Below are positions 47,144 to 58,382 of a stretch of DNA of 64,000 bases, in pieces. Positions within the stretch are counted from its first letter, which is position 1. Every line of letters begins with the position of its first letter. The stretch is from Pythium myriotylum (taxonomy: Eukaryota; Oomycota; Peronosporomycetes; Pythiales; Pythiaceae): assembly GCA_023091665.1 (NCBI GenBank), contig JALJCQ010000011.1:992001-1056000 (forward strand), read 5' to 3'. The position numbers and the translations under genes are program-made. The notes beneath the pieces were generated by a model. That model was not told where the DNA came from. It did not search any database and worked only from the letters and a program-made list of their open reading frames with translations.

Positions 47144-48607
47144 ATGACGACCGCGACCACGAGCACGCAATACTTCAAGGGGATGCACCCACCCGCCGAA
47201 CACAGCGCTCCAGGAGCCGACGCGAGCCACGAGCTCGAGCTCAACTTCCTCTCCGAGTTCCTGCTCCACGAAGACTTCGGCCACGAAGCGGCAGCTGCGC
47301 ACGGATCCTTTGCCCATACAGGGAACCACTACGGACAGGACTTGAAGACGGAAGCGATGACGGTCGAGACCAACTTCCACAGCAGTCGAGGCAGCACGCC
47401 CGCGCTGCATGATCTGCAGCATCACTATCCACATGCCGGTGGTCGCGCGCCGGTCTCGCCGCATTCGAGCTCGAGTAGCGGCACGGAACATGTCGAGCCA
47501 CTCGACCGCAAGGCTAAGCGGCGCCAGCAAGTCGCCATCAGTGCCCGTCGCCACCGCTCTCGGAAGAAGCATGAGTTGCTCGACCTCCGCAAGGAAGTCA
47601 GTTTCATGACGTCGCAACTGGACTTCTTGCGGTCAAAGCACAAGATGATGCGTCCCAACGGAGCAATAGCCGAGTGGGAGGAGAAGGCCATGGCCCAGCG
47701 ACGCAAACGGCGCCAAGCTGAGAGTCGAAACGAGGAGCTGCGGCGTGCCATTTTCATGCAGAGTCAGTTTCTCGGCAATCTCAAGTCAGTCTTCTCGAGC
47801 TCGCCAATGTTCACCGAGGATCTGAACATGCGCCAGCTCCTGCACACGTACACTCGGCTAGGACGTAATCCGCGGTCACGACAGCGAGACTACGAGTCGA
47901 TTTGCGCCGAGTCGAAGCTTCAGATGGCCGCTGAGATCCTGAGACGCCAAACCGAGTCTATCCGCTTCTCGACACCATACGTGAAGACTCAACTCATCGA
48001 CACACCAGACACTTTTGGTGCCACTATCGTCAGTGTTTACTCATTCGACACACTTGACATGTTGCGCATGTTCCAAGCTGTCTGTAACGCCATCAAGGGG
48101 AGCAGCAATACATGGCCTGAGTTCACCGACATGGACGGTCAGCGGAAGATTGTGGACGCCCTGCCCACTTCGAATATCGTCTACGGGAAGCAAACTACTC
48201 GATACAAACACGAGCAGGCTGCGGAATCTGGTGCATCCGAAGTTGATGAACAGGAGTCGAGTGAGGAAATTGTTGTCGAGTCACGAGTGATCTCGTTTTG
48301 GCACGTGACTCAGCACGAGGCCGTTCTCGTCTGGGATTACGTGGACGATGACGATCTTCACCCCCCGCGTCCCGATTTCGACGTCAAGCGAGATATGGTT
48401 GGGGCGGCGATCGTACGGAGAGAACTATGCGAAGACGGGAAGGAGCGAGTCGTGTGTCGAAGCATTTGCTCCAAGCTTCATTCAAGACCTACGAACTCCC
48501 AGAAACCAATCCTATCAAAGTTTTCGACTTCTCCAACCCGCAGTTTGACACGGATGTGCGGCAACGTTGTCTACCAATCCATTCGTGCAGCACTCGCGCA
48601 GGTTTAG
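47144..48607 (+). CDS. bZIP transcription factor with Asn-to-Val basic region (oomycete type)
   Basis: Single exon, 487 aa, starting at the first ATG (47144). Residues ~1-120 are His/Ser/Glu-rich and low complexity. The basic region (residues ~123-142, KRRQQVAISARRHRSRKK) leads into a short leucine zipper (HELLDLRKEVSFMTSQLDFL). The bZIP signature N-x2-A-A-x2-C/S-R reads V-x2-S-A-x2-H-R here, so the base-contacting Asn is Val; such substitutions are known in oomycete bZIPs. A second helix (EWEEKAMAQRRKRRQAESR) follows. The C-terminal ~250 residues (FGATIVSVYSFDTLDMLRMF, RVISFWHVTQHEAVLVWDYV) resemble the long C-terminal region of related oomycete bZIPs, possibly a START-like fold. It is convergent with a paralog (stops 151 bp apart). 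Confidence 0.82.
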   Translation: MTTATTSTQYFKGMHPPAEHSAPGADASHELELNFLSEFLLHEDFGHEAAAAHGSFAHTGNHYGQDLKTEAMTVETNFHSSRGSTPALHDLQHHYPHAGGRAPVSPHSSSSSGTEHVEPLDRKAKRRQQVAISARRHRSRKKHELLDLRKEVSFMTSQLDFLRSKHKMMRPNGAIAEWEEKAMAQRRKRRQAESRNEELRRAIFMQSQFLGNLKSVFSSSPMFTEDLNMRQLLHTYTRLGRNPRSRQRDYESICAESKLQMAAEILRRQTESIRFSTPYVKTQLIDTPDTFGATIVSVYSFDTLDMLRMFQAVCNAIKGSSNTWPEFTDMDGQRKIVDALPTSNIVYGKQTTRYKHEQAAESGASEVDEQESSEEIVVESRVISFWHVTQHEAVLVWDYVDDDDLHPPRPDFDVKRDMVGAAIVRRELCEDGKERVVCRSICSKLHSRPTNSQKPILSKFSTSPTRSLTRMCGNVVYQSIRAALAQV

Positions 48608-48758
48608 GCTGTGTAACAATGATGGGCGCGTCCAAACTTAACCTCCTCGCTCCTCATTCGTTTGTACGGCACTTCATTGAACACAGTTTCATTCATAATT
48701 GGACAAAGTCAATCTGCACGTAAACGCGCAGCCCTAGCTAACTCACAGCTAGCCGAAT

Positions 48759-50549
48759 CTATTCGTTCACGTATTCGAACTCGCTCTTGATGTGCCGCTC
48801 AGGGTACTTCTTCCTCAGGTATAATCGGGCAGACGTCTCCAAGATATCAGCGTTCCGACAGAAGACGGTCAAAAATGCTTCATTTAGGCGTCCTCGCGGC
48901 TCTGTGATAGCAGCGATCGGAGGTGTACTGTGGATCACAGTTCGCTGAAGCGACTGAACGTCGCCGTTGGGTAGAGTTTCAGTCTCGAGAATCATGCTAG
49001 GGAAGAACGTGTCGGTTAGAAGATGTACACTCGCTGCCACGAAAAAGGTACAAGAGCAACTTACCAGCCAACTTCATCGTTACGAATCGCGGTATCGCTT
49101 GCTTCGAACGGATATAGATCGTCCTTGATGATGCTCTCCCAAGTGAAGATCGCGCAGTCCTCGAGCACGACTTTGTGAACCACGAAGTACGAGTGCATAT
49201 ACACCACAAAATTCTCCTCGCGGTTCTTCAGCAGCGGAGCAATTGTCCGACCGTACCGAGTGTTCTCATCAAGTTCCATCAGCCGCTCACAAGTCACATA
49301 GCGTTTGAATCGGTTTGGAATAGCAAGATCAAAGTTGTACACCGAGTTCCATGCTGCGTCGGCGACTTCATGATGCGTGAACCCAGGCAGCTTCTTGGCC
49401 CGAATGAGTTTGATCTCCATGTCAGGACCGTTCGAATTCAGCTTGATGTCCATAGTGGGATATTGGACTACGCGATTGCCGAATTCATTGTACAGGTATT
49501 GTCGCGCAACCTGTGATCGCTTCGATGAGATCTGAAGAAGCAATCGAGCTCGCTCAAGTGTGTCCACGGGCAAGTGATGGCGACCGTGGTACATAGCAGC
49601 CTGCGCAAGCATCTACGATCACGGAGAAACGAGCAACAGTTAGTGTGTGGGATATAACACAGTAGATCAAACAAGATCGTCGCACCGATCGCGCTGAGTT
49701 CTCGAGCATTCGTTGGGCTGCCGAAGCGAAGGTGTTCTGGTCAGTTAGTGCTGTGGTAAGTGTCACCTCATCGTCGTCCATCTTCTTGCGTTTCCGCTGC
49801 GAGTTGGGTGTTTCATTGTTCATGACGATGTCGGTGTTTGTGTTACCGCTGCTAACTGGGGTTTGAACGTGCATCAGCGCCATTTGTTCCTGCAAGAACT
49901 GGACTTGCTCGCGCAAGCGCGAGAGCTCTTCCTTCTGGCGATTGCGATGCTTGCGCGCCGACTTTGCGACCTGCGCGCGCCTACGAAGCTTTTTCTCTTC
50001 CTCGTTAAGGCTTTTCACTGGCGCCTTCAGAATCTCCTCCGAGTCGCGAAATCCCGAGTCACTCTGCGTGCTGGACGGAGAGTACGCATTCGGCGAAGCC
50101 GGATCTGCTCGGCTCGAGTTGGAGCGCTTGGACGGGTAGCCCGAGTTGTACGCTGGTTGCTGGTATAACGCCGGGTCGTAAAATGCGGGCTGAACCAGTC
50201 CTGGCATCTTGCTCCGTTCATGGGACGAGTCGATCGAGAGGTTGGCGGTCGGCGCCGACGAAGAGGCCTTCTTCTGCGCCGAGGTTGGCGTCGCTCCGTT
50301 CTGCTGGGTCGCGAGCGCCGCAGCCGCTGCCGCCGCCGCGTCCGCGGCCGTGTGAGCCAGCGGCGCGTGGTGCTGCTGGACGACGCCGTTCGGGCCGATC
50401 AGCGAGAAGTCGAAGTCGGTGAGGTTGGCGCCTGGATACATCCCGACGAGCAGCGCCTGCTCGTCCGGCGAGAGCGGCACGTCGCTTCCGTCCTCGCCGG
50501 TGAGGAACGGGTAGAGCTCGTCGTCGGCATTGCCGAAGACGAACGCCAT
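48759..50549 (-). CDS. bZIP transcription factor, second copy, with Asn-to-Val basic region
   Basis: Three minus-strand exons: 50549-49686, 49612-49065 and 48996-48759; introns of 73 and 68 nt are GT-AG and the product is 549 aa. The first in-frame ATG (50549) is in ACCATGG context. Residues 1-180 are acidic then Ala/Ser/Pro-rich, including a run of nine Ala (probable activation region). The basic region is at ~188-206 (LRRRAQVAKSARKHRNRQK) followed by a zipper (EELSRLREQVQFLQEQM). The invariant Asn is again Val and the later Ser is His. A nuclear-localisation-like QRKRKKMDDDE follows. The rest (LPVDTLERARLLLQISSKRSQ, RFKRYVTCERLMELDENTRYG) aligns in position and style with the C-terminal region of the neighbouring bZIP gene, so the two are probably paralogs. 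Confidence 0.85.
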
Positions 50550-51644
50550 GGTAGCCGTCGGAGCGATCGTGAGTCTCGGGTCTGGCGAGCCGTCCACTCG
50601 CCGAGGCGTCGCGTGTGGGGAAGGATCGAGAGTGGATAGGGGGGACTCGTCGGCCCTGTCGCGTCGGAGGATTATTGGCCTCCGCGGGGCGTCGAGTGGG
50701 TATGTGGGGCTGGTTCCAGATGCGAGACTGTTGCACTCTGACGCGAGGAACGCCGGAGCGGGCCGGTTCGAGGAGGGTGTGCAGCCCGTCGAAATTCGGG
50801 TCGTCCGTGGGTTCAACCCGTGTAGCGCGAGTCATATGGAAAAAGTGGATTTTCTCCCACCATTCGCGGGTCTGAGCTCCAAAACGGGTCTATCCATCGG
50901 GCCCGTCTCATGAAACCCGCAATGAGAAGAAAAGAACCAGATGACTGGCCGAACCCCTCTCCATCTTGTCGGCACTTGATCTCCTGAGGATCACGACTCG
51001 TGGACCCTCACAAATTGCGTCGCCACCGCAAGCCGACTCGCCCACACCCAACACACAAAACAGCCGCGAGGGGCCGACCAACTGCTCGCGCGCGGCCGAC
51101 TCCGCTCGCACTCAAACAGCGAGAGCTCCCGACGAGCGAGTCCCGACGTGGAGCCTCGTGGAGCAAGCAATTCCCAGAGATTCCGGCACGCATTCGTACG
51201 TACAGTGCTCCTGCTGCCGCAAAAGAACTGGCGTCGGGAAAGCGAAGCGCTGCTTGGGAAGCTCGGCGTGGGGGGGGCGAGCAATCGAGAGCGTTCAGAT
51301 TGCGGCTGGGAGAAGCGGCGAGGCGGCAGATTGCTTGAATCTTCTATCTCAGTGCATTATCACCGGATTCACGGCTGAACATTATGTTGACGACCCAGAT
51401 CTAGTTTATTCGGACTCATGATCAGTTCGGTCTATGCATGGGAACAGCTAAATCTACTGAAAAAAGGTGTGATTGTCCCGTCTTCTTCTTGGCAATCACT
51501 TCAACTGCACATGAAATCCTGAGGTGAGTTGCGCGCCCCCTGCACCAGAAGAGACCATCACTCTGCTTTGCTCATTTTGACTTGAGTATGGATAGTTCGG
51601 AAGCGGGACCCCGTAATCATTGCCATTTGTTTACAGCACGTTCC
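50550..51644. other. Interval upstream of the second bZIP gene; no confident gene
   Basis: This 1.1-kb stretch separates the bZIP start from the 3' end of the metallophosphoesterase gene. Open frames exist (for example 50966-51421 plus and 51008-51193 minus), but their translations are Arg/Ser/Pro-rich with no motif and no paired splice sites. The part next to 50550 should be bZIP promoter and 5' UTR. A sequence near 51568 (GCTCATTTTGACTT) resembles the oomycete initiator/flanking core-promoter element on the plus strand, but no plus-strand gene starts there. Confidence 0.4.
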
Positions 51645-52971
51645 CTACTTCAACTTCTTCGGGTGATGCTGTAAGCGCCGATGGCGGCGTGACATCATGG
51701 CGCATCGCCAGAGCAGCCGAAGGACCAGAACAGAGAGGGCGGCGCCGTAGAGCGCGAAGACGAACGGCTCTTGCGGCAGCGCGCAGCGAAAGGCGCGCGG
51801 CGCGTGGCCGGACGACGACACGAGCAGCGCGTAGCTCGGGTCCGGGCGCTGGCCCCACGAGAACGCCGGAATCGTGAACTCGGCCGCGCCCGCGTGACGA
51901 AACTCGCACCACGCGTGCGTGTGGCCCGAGAGCACGACGTCGGGCTGGACGCGCGCGAGCAAATCGCGCGACAAGGCCTCGGACAGGACGTGGTGGTGGG
52001 TCTCGTACTGGAACGACGGGTGCTCGTACGTGACATGGCCTTGTTCACTCAAACGGTCGGCGCCACAGCCTAGATCGTTCTCTCGGTGGAGAGGGAAGTG
52101 GCTCAGGAGGATCAGTCGTTCTTCTCGGCTTGACTCGGTCGCAATATCCTTTGCGAGCGCTTGCAGGAAACTGCGAAGTCGGATTAGTAAGTAACCTACG
52201 CCGTTCCATGTCGAGACCGCAGCTGTTACCTCGCCGCTTCAGCCTGAACTTCTACATCAGCCACGTCCTGATCGAGAGCCATGGTGTTCAACAGAACGAT
52301 CCTATGCCCTTTTATAGTTGTCGCATAGTTGGAGGGGCCGAATGCACGCTCGTGGCGAGTTATGGCGCTTGGGGTGAGAAATCGCCCAAATGCCGAATCG
52401 TGGTTGCCGATCTGCCGAGGTATTTGACATCAGCCAGCGCATTTTGGCAGAGAAGAGTTCATCCAGCTTACCAGATAGATAGTCTCAACACCAATCGCAG
52501 ACGCGAACGCTCGCCGAAAGCGAGAAATGTACTCCTTCACGCGCCTCGTCAGCCATCAACAAAGCCTGCAGTTGGAGACGCCCTTCACGTGCGAACCTCG
52601 TAGTCTTGGTCCGACGTCGGGTATCCACCTTCGTCTAGCTGGTCCCCGAGCACTAGTATGACGTCAGGTCGATGGACGCGCACGGCGGCTTGTAAGGAGC
52701 TCGCGATCTCCTCACCCATCAGATTCATCATATATCACAGCGCACAACGAGCGACTGATGGGCTCACCTGCTTGTCGATCCACAGCCTCTCGACGAGCGA
52801 TCGACGGCGCTTGCCCAGGAGGTGCACGTCGCTCACTACGAGCGCCTTCAACCCACCGGGCACGACCTCTGGCAGACCATTCTCACAGCGATACGCGGCG
52901 AGGTGGAAGAAGCCCACGTGCCCGAGCACCAGCGCCGCCACGACTATCGTCCCGTCGGTCCTCCACTTCAT
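51645..52971 (-). CDS. MPPE1: MPPE1/PGAP5-Cdc1-type calcineurin-like metallophosphoesterase, ER membrane
   Basis: Five minus-strand exons: 52971-52768, 52710-52597, 52534-52472, 52411-52230 and 52170-51645 (introns of 57-62 nt, all GT-AG); 362 aa. An N-terminal hydrophobic segment (GTIVVAALVLGHVGFFHL) is followed by metal-binding motifs in family order: SDVHLLG, LGDQLDEG, IGNHD, SHFPLHR and GHTHAWCE. A second membrane segment (FVFALYGAALSVLVLRLLW) lies near the C-terminus, and the protein ends in KKLK, a KKxx ER-retrieval signal. This matches MPPE1/PGAP5 and yeast Cdc1, which trim an ethanolamine-phosphate side chain from GPI anchors in the early secretory pathway. Two acceptor sites allow one-codon alternatives at exons 2 and 3. 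An upstream in-frame ATG at 53007 would add 12 residues. Confidence 0.87.
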
Positions 52972-53119
52972 TTTTGGGCCTCCTGATGCATGAGGACTGT
53001 CCAACATCCTTCGATTTCAGATGGTGTTCCGTGCCACATTAAATTATGTATTTTCAAGGAACTATCCGTTTTTGATGTGGTGCGAGTGTGGATCAATCGC
53101 GATGTTGAACAGACACACG
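52972..53119. promoter_or_regulatory. Short bidirectional promoter between MPPE1-like and TBC1D32-like genes
   Basis: Only 148 bp separate the two divergent start codons chosen here, less if the upstream in-frame ATGs (53007 minus, 53102 or 53021 plus) are used. The interval is AT-richer than its flanks. It must contain the core promoters and 5' UTRs of both genes unless their transcripts overlap. Confidence 0.5.
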
Positions 53120-56100
53120 ATGACGCTGGCTGGAGCGATCGAGGAGATCCTCCTTCAGCACCGCGGGCTGATCGACGACGTCGTGCGCTCCCTCGAAGAA
53201 TCCACTCCCGTACGGACAAATCTCGACGCCTTCACGCTCCTTACGAAAATTCACTCTTTTTCGCCCAGTCGAATGCGATTGTCGATGCTTTCCACGCTCG
53301 TGTCGCAGAGGCGCAACTGCAGGAGCCTTCGTGCTGGGAACTGCGTGTGGTTGAGTTCATCCACCGCGTCGTCGCGCGAGAGATGATATCAAACTTGAGA
53401 GACCGCAGCGGCATGACGAACCAGGATGGTGTGGAGCGCGCAAAGACAGAAGTTGGAGAGAGACTAGCGAGTGAACTCGGGCGTCTACTGGAACTGGCCA
53501 ACCGTCGAGCTCATCAACAACACGCCGAGCATGACTATCTTGACTCGTTCTGGCGCAATGTAGCCTATTGCGTGGAGGCCTCTTCTGGGAACCTCTTGAC
53601 GGATGGATTCGAGGATAAAGACAAAGATAAGACGGTATATGAAGTCATCACGTTCGATGGTCATGAGAACGAGATTGGTTCGGCCGATAGGTACAGTACA
53701 CACTTTTCGTTATTTCCTACTTCATGTTTTTGCGGTAACTGTACGTCAATTTGCAGCTCTCCTTGCCTGGAAGAGCTTCCAATAATTCTTAGCTCGCTCG
53801 CTAGTGCAAGCAAAGACATTCGCGATGCAGCACTCAGTAGACTCTCACAGGTGAAAATGACTCGAGTATTGGTTCAGTTCCTACAGTGTTGGCATTTTAC
53901 AGGCTTGGTTGACAGATTTCCACGCTTGAGGTGGTTCATAGCTCAATGTTCCGCCAAACGGTGGACGAGCTCTGTTCACTTCTCCTCCATGACGATATGG
54001 AGGTTGAACGCAGTTCTGTTCGTATCTTATACAATGTGATCAATGAAGTCGAGGAGCCATGCCAATTCCTCGACATGTACCTGATAATTGTCGATCGGAT
54101 CGGTACTGCATTATCAGAGAAGAACAGCACGCTTTACCCGATGCAAAGAGAGAATGAAGACGGAAATGCAACGACCGATGTGATCAGATTTCTTCACCTA
54201 GTGGTGTGCCGTGCTCCATACCACTGGATCCACTTCCCTTCGGACAAGCTGGCCCTCATGATTTACGCCACAATCGTTTTACTGCTACTAGACCCTTTAC
54301 CAGAGAAGAAAGCATGCCGACTTCTCGACCTCTTTGGTGTGATTGACCCCGAGGCGAAGTGGTTTTCCAAGTGGGTAACTAAAGTGCCTTCGAGACCACA
54401 GCTGTTAACCAGCCTGGAAGAGACGGGTTTTCTTGCTCAGCTTATGTATGAAATGACTCGTGTACGTCCTTTGGACGCTGGCATCGAAGCCCATGAACGA
54501 TATAGGATCGGCAATGTGGGTATCTGATGCGTGTGGATATACAGTGTTGCTGATCATCCAAACTGTGTTGATATTGATACCCAGATGATCGTAATTTTGG
54601 GGTTAGTCGCACAGTTCGAACAAGGACGAGACGAGTTGTTTAGGTGGACAAAGCTTCCAGCGCACCTTCACAACCAACACCGATATTCTGAGTGGCGAGG
54701 ACTTGACCAACAATTTCGACTCAATCCTATCCAACGAGAGAACGATAAGATGTATCAGTTCCGTCGATTTGATCAGAAAGTTGGAGCGGATCACGGATTG
54801 GAGCTTGAAGATGGAGGGCCCCTGGGAGAGCAGGCGATGGAAGCCCTCATTGTATCAGCAATTATGGTTGGTAAAACATTCAAGAAGCCCATAAACGCTC
54901 TCTTGAGGCAACAAGTCTGACTTCTCCATGTATCTGACCAGCTTTTTGTGTTTGACGATTCAAAACGGGACCGATTACTTTTCTGTGTGAAAAATACAAG
55001 CCATGGGATCGCATACCTGCCATCGAAGGAACGCATTATGGCAAGCTTGATCGAGGTAAGGAAATTGGCCAGAGAACCAGTGTGGCGTCCTCCGTGTTGT
55101 TTCCTCATTGTGATTGCTGTCAATTTCAGTTCACTATGGAATGCAAATCGGGCTCACCATGTGTGGGCGGCGGTGACTGCGAACTTGAAGAGCGCGACCC
55201 CTGGTTCCCGTTTCGGAGGCCGAAGGAAATCACGGAAGTCGTCAAGTTCGCCAAAGACGCTTCCCGTCGCCGAGAATTGCATCAATCAGCGTTGTTCGTG
55301 CGACGCTGTTACCAAACCCTTGGTGTTCTTATCGAAGAATCTGCAAAACTGCCGCCTCGCACAGTTCCGTTTGCATCAGTTCTCTCGAACGCACTTTGTG
55401 AGTATCTCGACAAATTGAGCCATTCAGAATCGAGCGATGCTGAGATAGAACACTCTTATGCAAGTGTGTTCACGAGTCTCCAGACATCATTGGCAAAGTC
55501 TCCATACACACTAGGAACGGCACTATCTAGAGATTTCCATCGCATAGGTGCAAAGCTTTACCAACAATTGGAATGCAAGAGTGTCAAGTGCCAGGATGCG
55601 CTTATATCGCTACTCCTCACGATGACCCAGTGCAGTGCTCTCTTGCCAAAACTTTTGGAGTCGGGTTTATGGTATGCCTGCAAGTCATGCTTATTTGCGG
55701 AGTTGAAAGTGTCTGACAGCATTGACCTACGGACGCTTTATTTGCTCTGCTTGCCCGAAGTTGCCGAATCTTTTCTAGCAAGCGAGCTGGTGCAAACCAC
55801 CCTACAGCATGTACTGGAGTCGTGTGGATCGAATCTAGACATGGCTGTGGGGATTAACTCTCCACTGACAGAAGCTCCGTTTCGACTTCGACAGCTGTTT
55901 CGAAACACTTCAGCGATCCGTGCCGCGCTTGCAACTTACGGAGTTGCCGGTTTGTATTCACGATCCAGTATTCCATTCATGGAGTTTCTAGCCAGGTCGG
56001 TGATTTGCCACAAGAACGGTGAATGTCTTGCTAACTCGCAAAGCGAAGATCTTTGTGCAATGATTTTCGACTGGATTTCAGCTGCAACTGGCTGCATATC

Positions 56101-57402
56101 TGCGATGATTGGCGTCTACGCTCTATTCGCACATTATGATGCCCACATTTTCAACCAAAATGAGTCTGTGTCAGCCTGTTCATATCTGGCAGCAAGCGTT
56201 TACTCGTCTCAATTGCACGTTGGTGGCCAACCAACGGATTGGGTTAGACCTCGCCAACTTCACAACTACCCTGAACAATCCTTCGAGTCTCCTGAGACTG
56301 CTGCATCACGAAGAAATAGTGGATCAACCAAGGCATTTGAGTTCTCCACGATTACGAAGTGTACCATTGACCAGATGATTTTGTCGATTGATGATTCTAG
56401 AGCTCGCGGTGACGCACTAGACATGGTGATGCTATCCCAGGCGACCTGGGAAGTTATTGCCGACGTTGAAAGGAAGACCTGTCGCCAGCCTCAGTGCTAC
56501 AGGGTTTTGACGAGGGCTTTGGGGGACTTAATTTTCAGCTTAGTTCAAAGCGGTCAGAGTAAAATAGGGGAGGGCAAGCTGTCGCCTTCTCCGGCAATAG
56601 TGACAAACTCCTTTCCCACCGATGCAGAGCGGAAGCTCATGAACACGTACTACAAAGACTACTGTTCTCGCCTGGGCCTCGAAGTCTCACCTACGATGCT
56701 CCACATGACAACGAAGGTATTCGGGGGAGCCGCGACGGATTGTTTCTCTGTCACCATGCTCATGATTCTCGGTCAGAACCATTCCGAACAAGAGATCATT
56801 GACACTCTCCAGTACTGTGCCGGATGTCCAAGCATATACGTTCTTTGGCCACGTATCGGCGAGGACGATTCCGGTATTCCTACCCTCCGATCATTAGCGG
56901 TAGCAGCGGAGATGATTCTCGAGGCGGAGTTTCCACAGGTTGGTGTTGTCCCCGGGTGATCTAGTATCCAAGATTGAAATTGACTTGCTACAGATCTTTG
57001 CGACACTTCGGTCGTGCTACTGCTCCGTGCTAGCGCTGGTGTTGCGATGGCACTCACAGTGTTACTGGAACCATCTCACATGGGACAACATTCTTCTCAT
57101 GGTGTATCTCAATTTTCTATATGGAACAGAGGTTCAGGTGCGTTTTGGGTATTTGCAGTGTTGGGCTGTCGGGTGTCAAACGTATCTATCTACGATAGGT
57201 GTACGTGTTTGTTGCAATCGTGAAACACCTCGAGCCAACGATGCGAAAGTTACTCTCTCGGAATCGAGGGGATCCCGGGAGGGCGTTTACTGACATACTG
57301 CAGGCCCCAATCGAAGGATTTCGTTTCCACACAGCACGAAGCCTCATCCTTACTTTGAGGAGCACATACCACGATCATGTTCAGAACATTTTGCGTCAAT
57401 AA
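53120..57402 (+). CDS. TBC1D32: TBC1D32/Broad-minded-like protein (ciliary TBC-domain family)
   Basis: Nine exons inferred: 53120-53209, 53269-53690, 53757-53850, 53916-54515, 54585-54914, 54942-55055, 55130-56938, 56994-57137 and 57199-57402. Phases agree; about 1,268 aa, close to the ~1,250 aa of animal TBC1D32. The body is alpha-helical and Leu-rich (armadillo-like composition). The C-terminal exons read QCYWNHLTWDNILL and VYVFVAIVKHLEPTM, then DILQAPIEGFRF, the order seen at the end of the degenerate TBC domain of Broad-minded. That family supports cilium assembly and Hedgehog signalling in animals; here a flagellar role is inferred. The exon 5/6 junction is uncertain: it needs a 27-nt intron (54915-54941) or an alternative donor at 54867. 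Start could be 53021, 53102 or 53120. Confidence 0.55.
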
Positions 57403-57416
57403 GTAAGTGGGCAGCA

Positions 57417-58297
57417 TTATCTTCGATGCGGCTGAAGGCGACCAAACGATATAGATCGGGGAATAAAGAGTTGCTTCATCCGTTTCGCCAGATCTTCCTC
57501 TTGTTCGTCTTCAGTCATCACAACATCTCTGTTCGTTTTTAGTTCTGTGGGTTTTGGTTCCACGGGTTCGCGATCAATCCCACCATCATCGACATTCATC
57601 ATTTCGTCGGAACCCATCATTCCTGCTGCTGCTTGCTGTTTCCGTTCTTTTGCATCAGCCTTCTTCTTCTCCCTCCGCTTTTGCTTCCTTGCCTGGGCCT
57701 TGGCGATCTTGATGGCATCGACGTCCTTCGGTTCGCTTTCTTCGCGCTTCAGATGGGTACGCTTTCGCGCCTCGTGAAACGAGAAATTGGCAGGATACTG
57801 ATGGTCTCGGACCAGGTGCTTTGTTCGTTTGTCGTCGTGCTTGAAGACCTGCGTGCAGCCGTCGACGAGGCACACGTACATGGGCTGGCGTTTGGCCATG
57901 ACGCGGAAGAAAGCGTCGTGGCTCTCGCTCAGGTGAATGTCCAGGAGGCGATAGCTCACGAAGGACCGGAAGCACTCGCGACACACGTTGCGGTGGACCC
58001 TGCGAAGCCAAGAGCCAGCTAAGCACCGCTCAAGTCCACTGAGAGCGACTACACGGAGACTCACAGATCGTAGTGTTCCTCGTAAGCGTGCAGCGACCGG
58101 AAGCCGACGCCACGGCAGTTGAAGAGTCGACACACAAAGACGAGCGGCGCGTCGTCCGCTGGGCCGTCGTCCGGCTCGAGGCCCATCGACTGGTAGAACT
58201 TGGTCTCGCGCAGCGCGTTGCCGGCGGCGAAGGCCGCGTGGTCCGGAGAGAACTGGCGTCGGCACTTGCCGCTCGGCAGCACCAGCGTCCTCTCCAT
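57417..58297 (-). CDS. ZNF511: ZNF511-like C2H2 zinc-finger protein
   Basis: Two minus-strand exons, 58297-58065 and 57999-57417, separated by a 65-nt GT-AG intron; 271 aa (human ZNF511 is about 250). The first ATG (58297) is in ACCATGG. Three C2H2-like units are visible: FVCRLFNCRGVGFRSLHAY followed by EEHYDLVH; NVCRECFRSFVSYRLLDIHL followed by SESH; and YVCLVDGCTQVFKHDDKRTK followed by HLVRDH. A basic Lys/Arg-rich helix (KAQARKQKRREKKKADAKER) and an acidic tail follow, with a final SFGRLQPHRR. Order and spacing match ZNF511, a conserved but poorly understood nuclear protein. Its stop is only 14 bp from the stop of the convergent TBC1D32-like gene. Confidence 0.75.
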
Positions 58298-58382
58298 GGT
58301 CAAAGGCAATGTGACTGGGATCTCATTGTTTATGGAAGGACAGTTGGTTTACGGAAATCACTAAATATGGAGAGCTCGCTGC

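Noticed and set aside
50966..51421. A 151-codon plus-strand frame between bZIP and MPPE1 genes
   Set aside because: Ser/Arg-rich, no domain, no conserved motif or supporting promoter; insufficient to call a gene.
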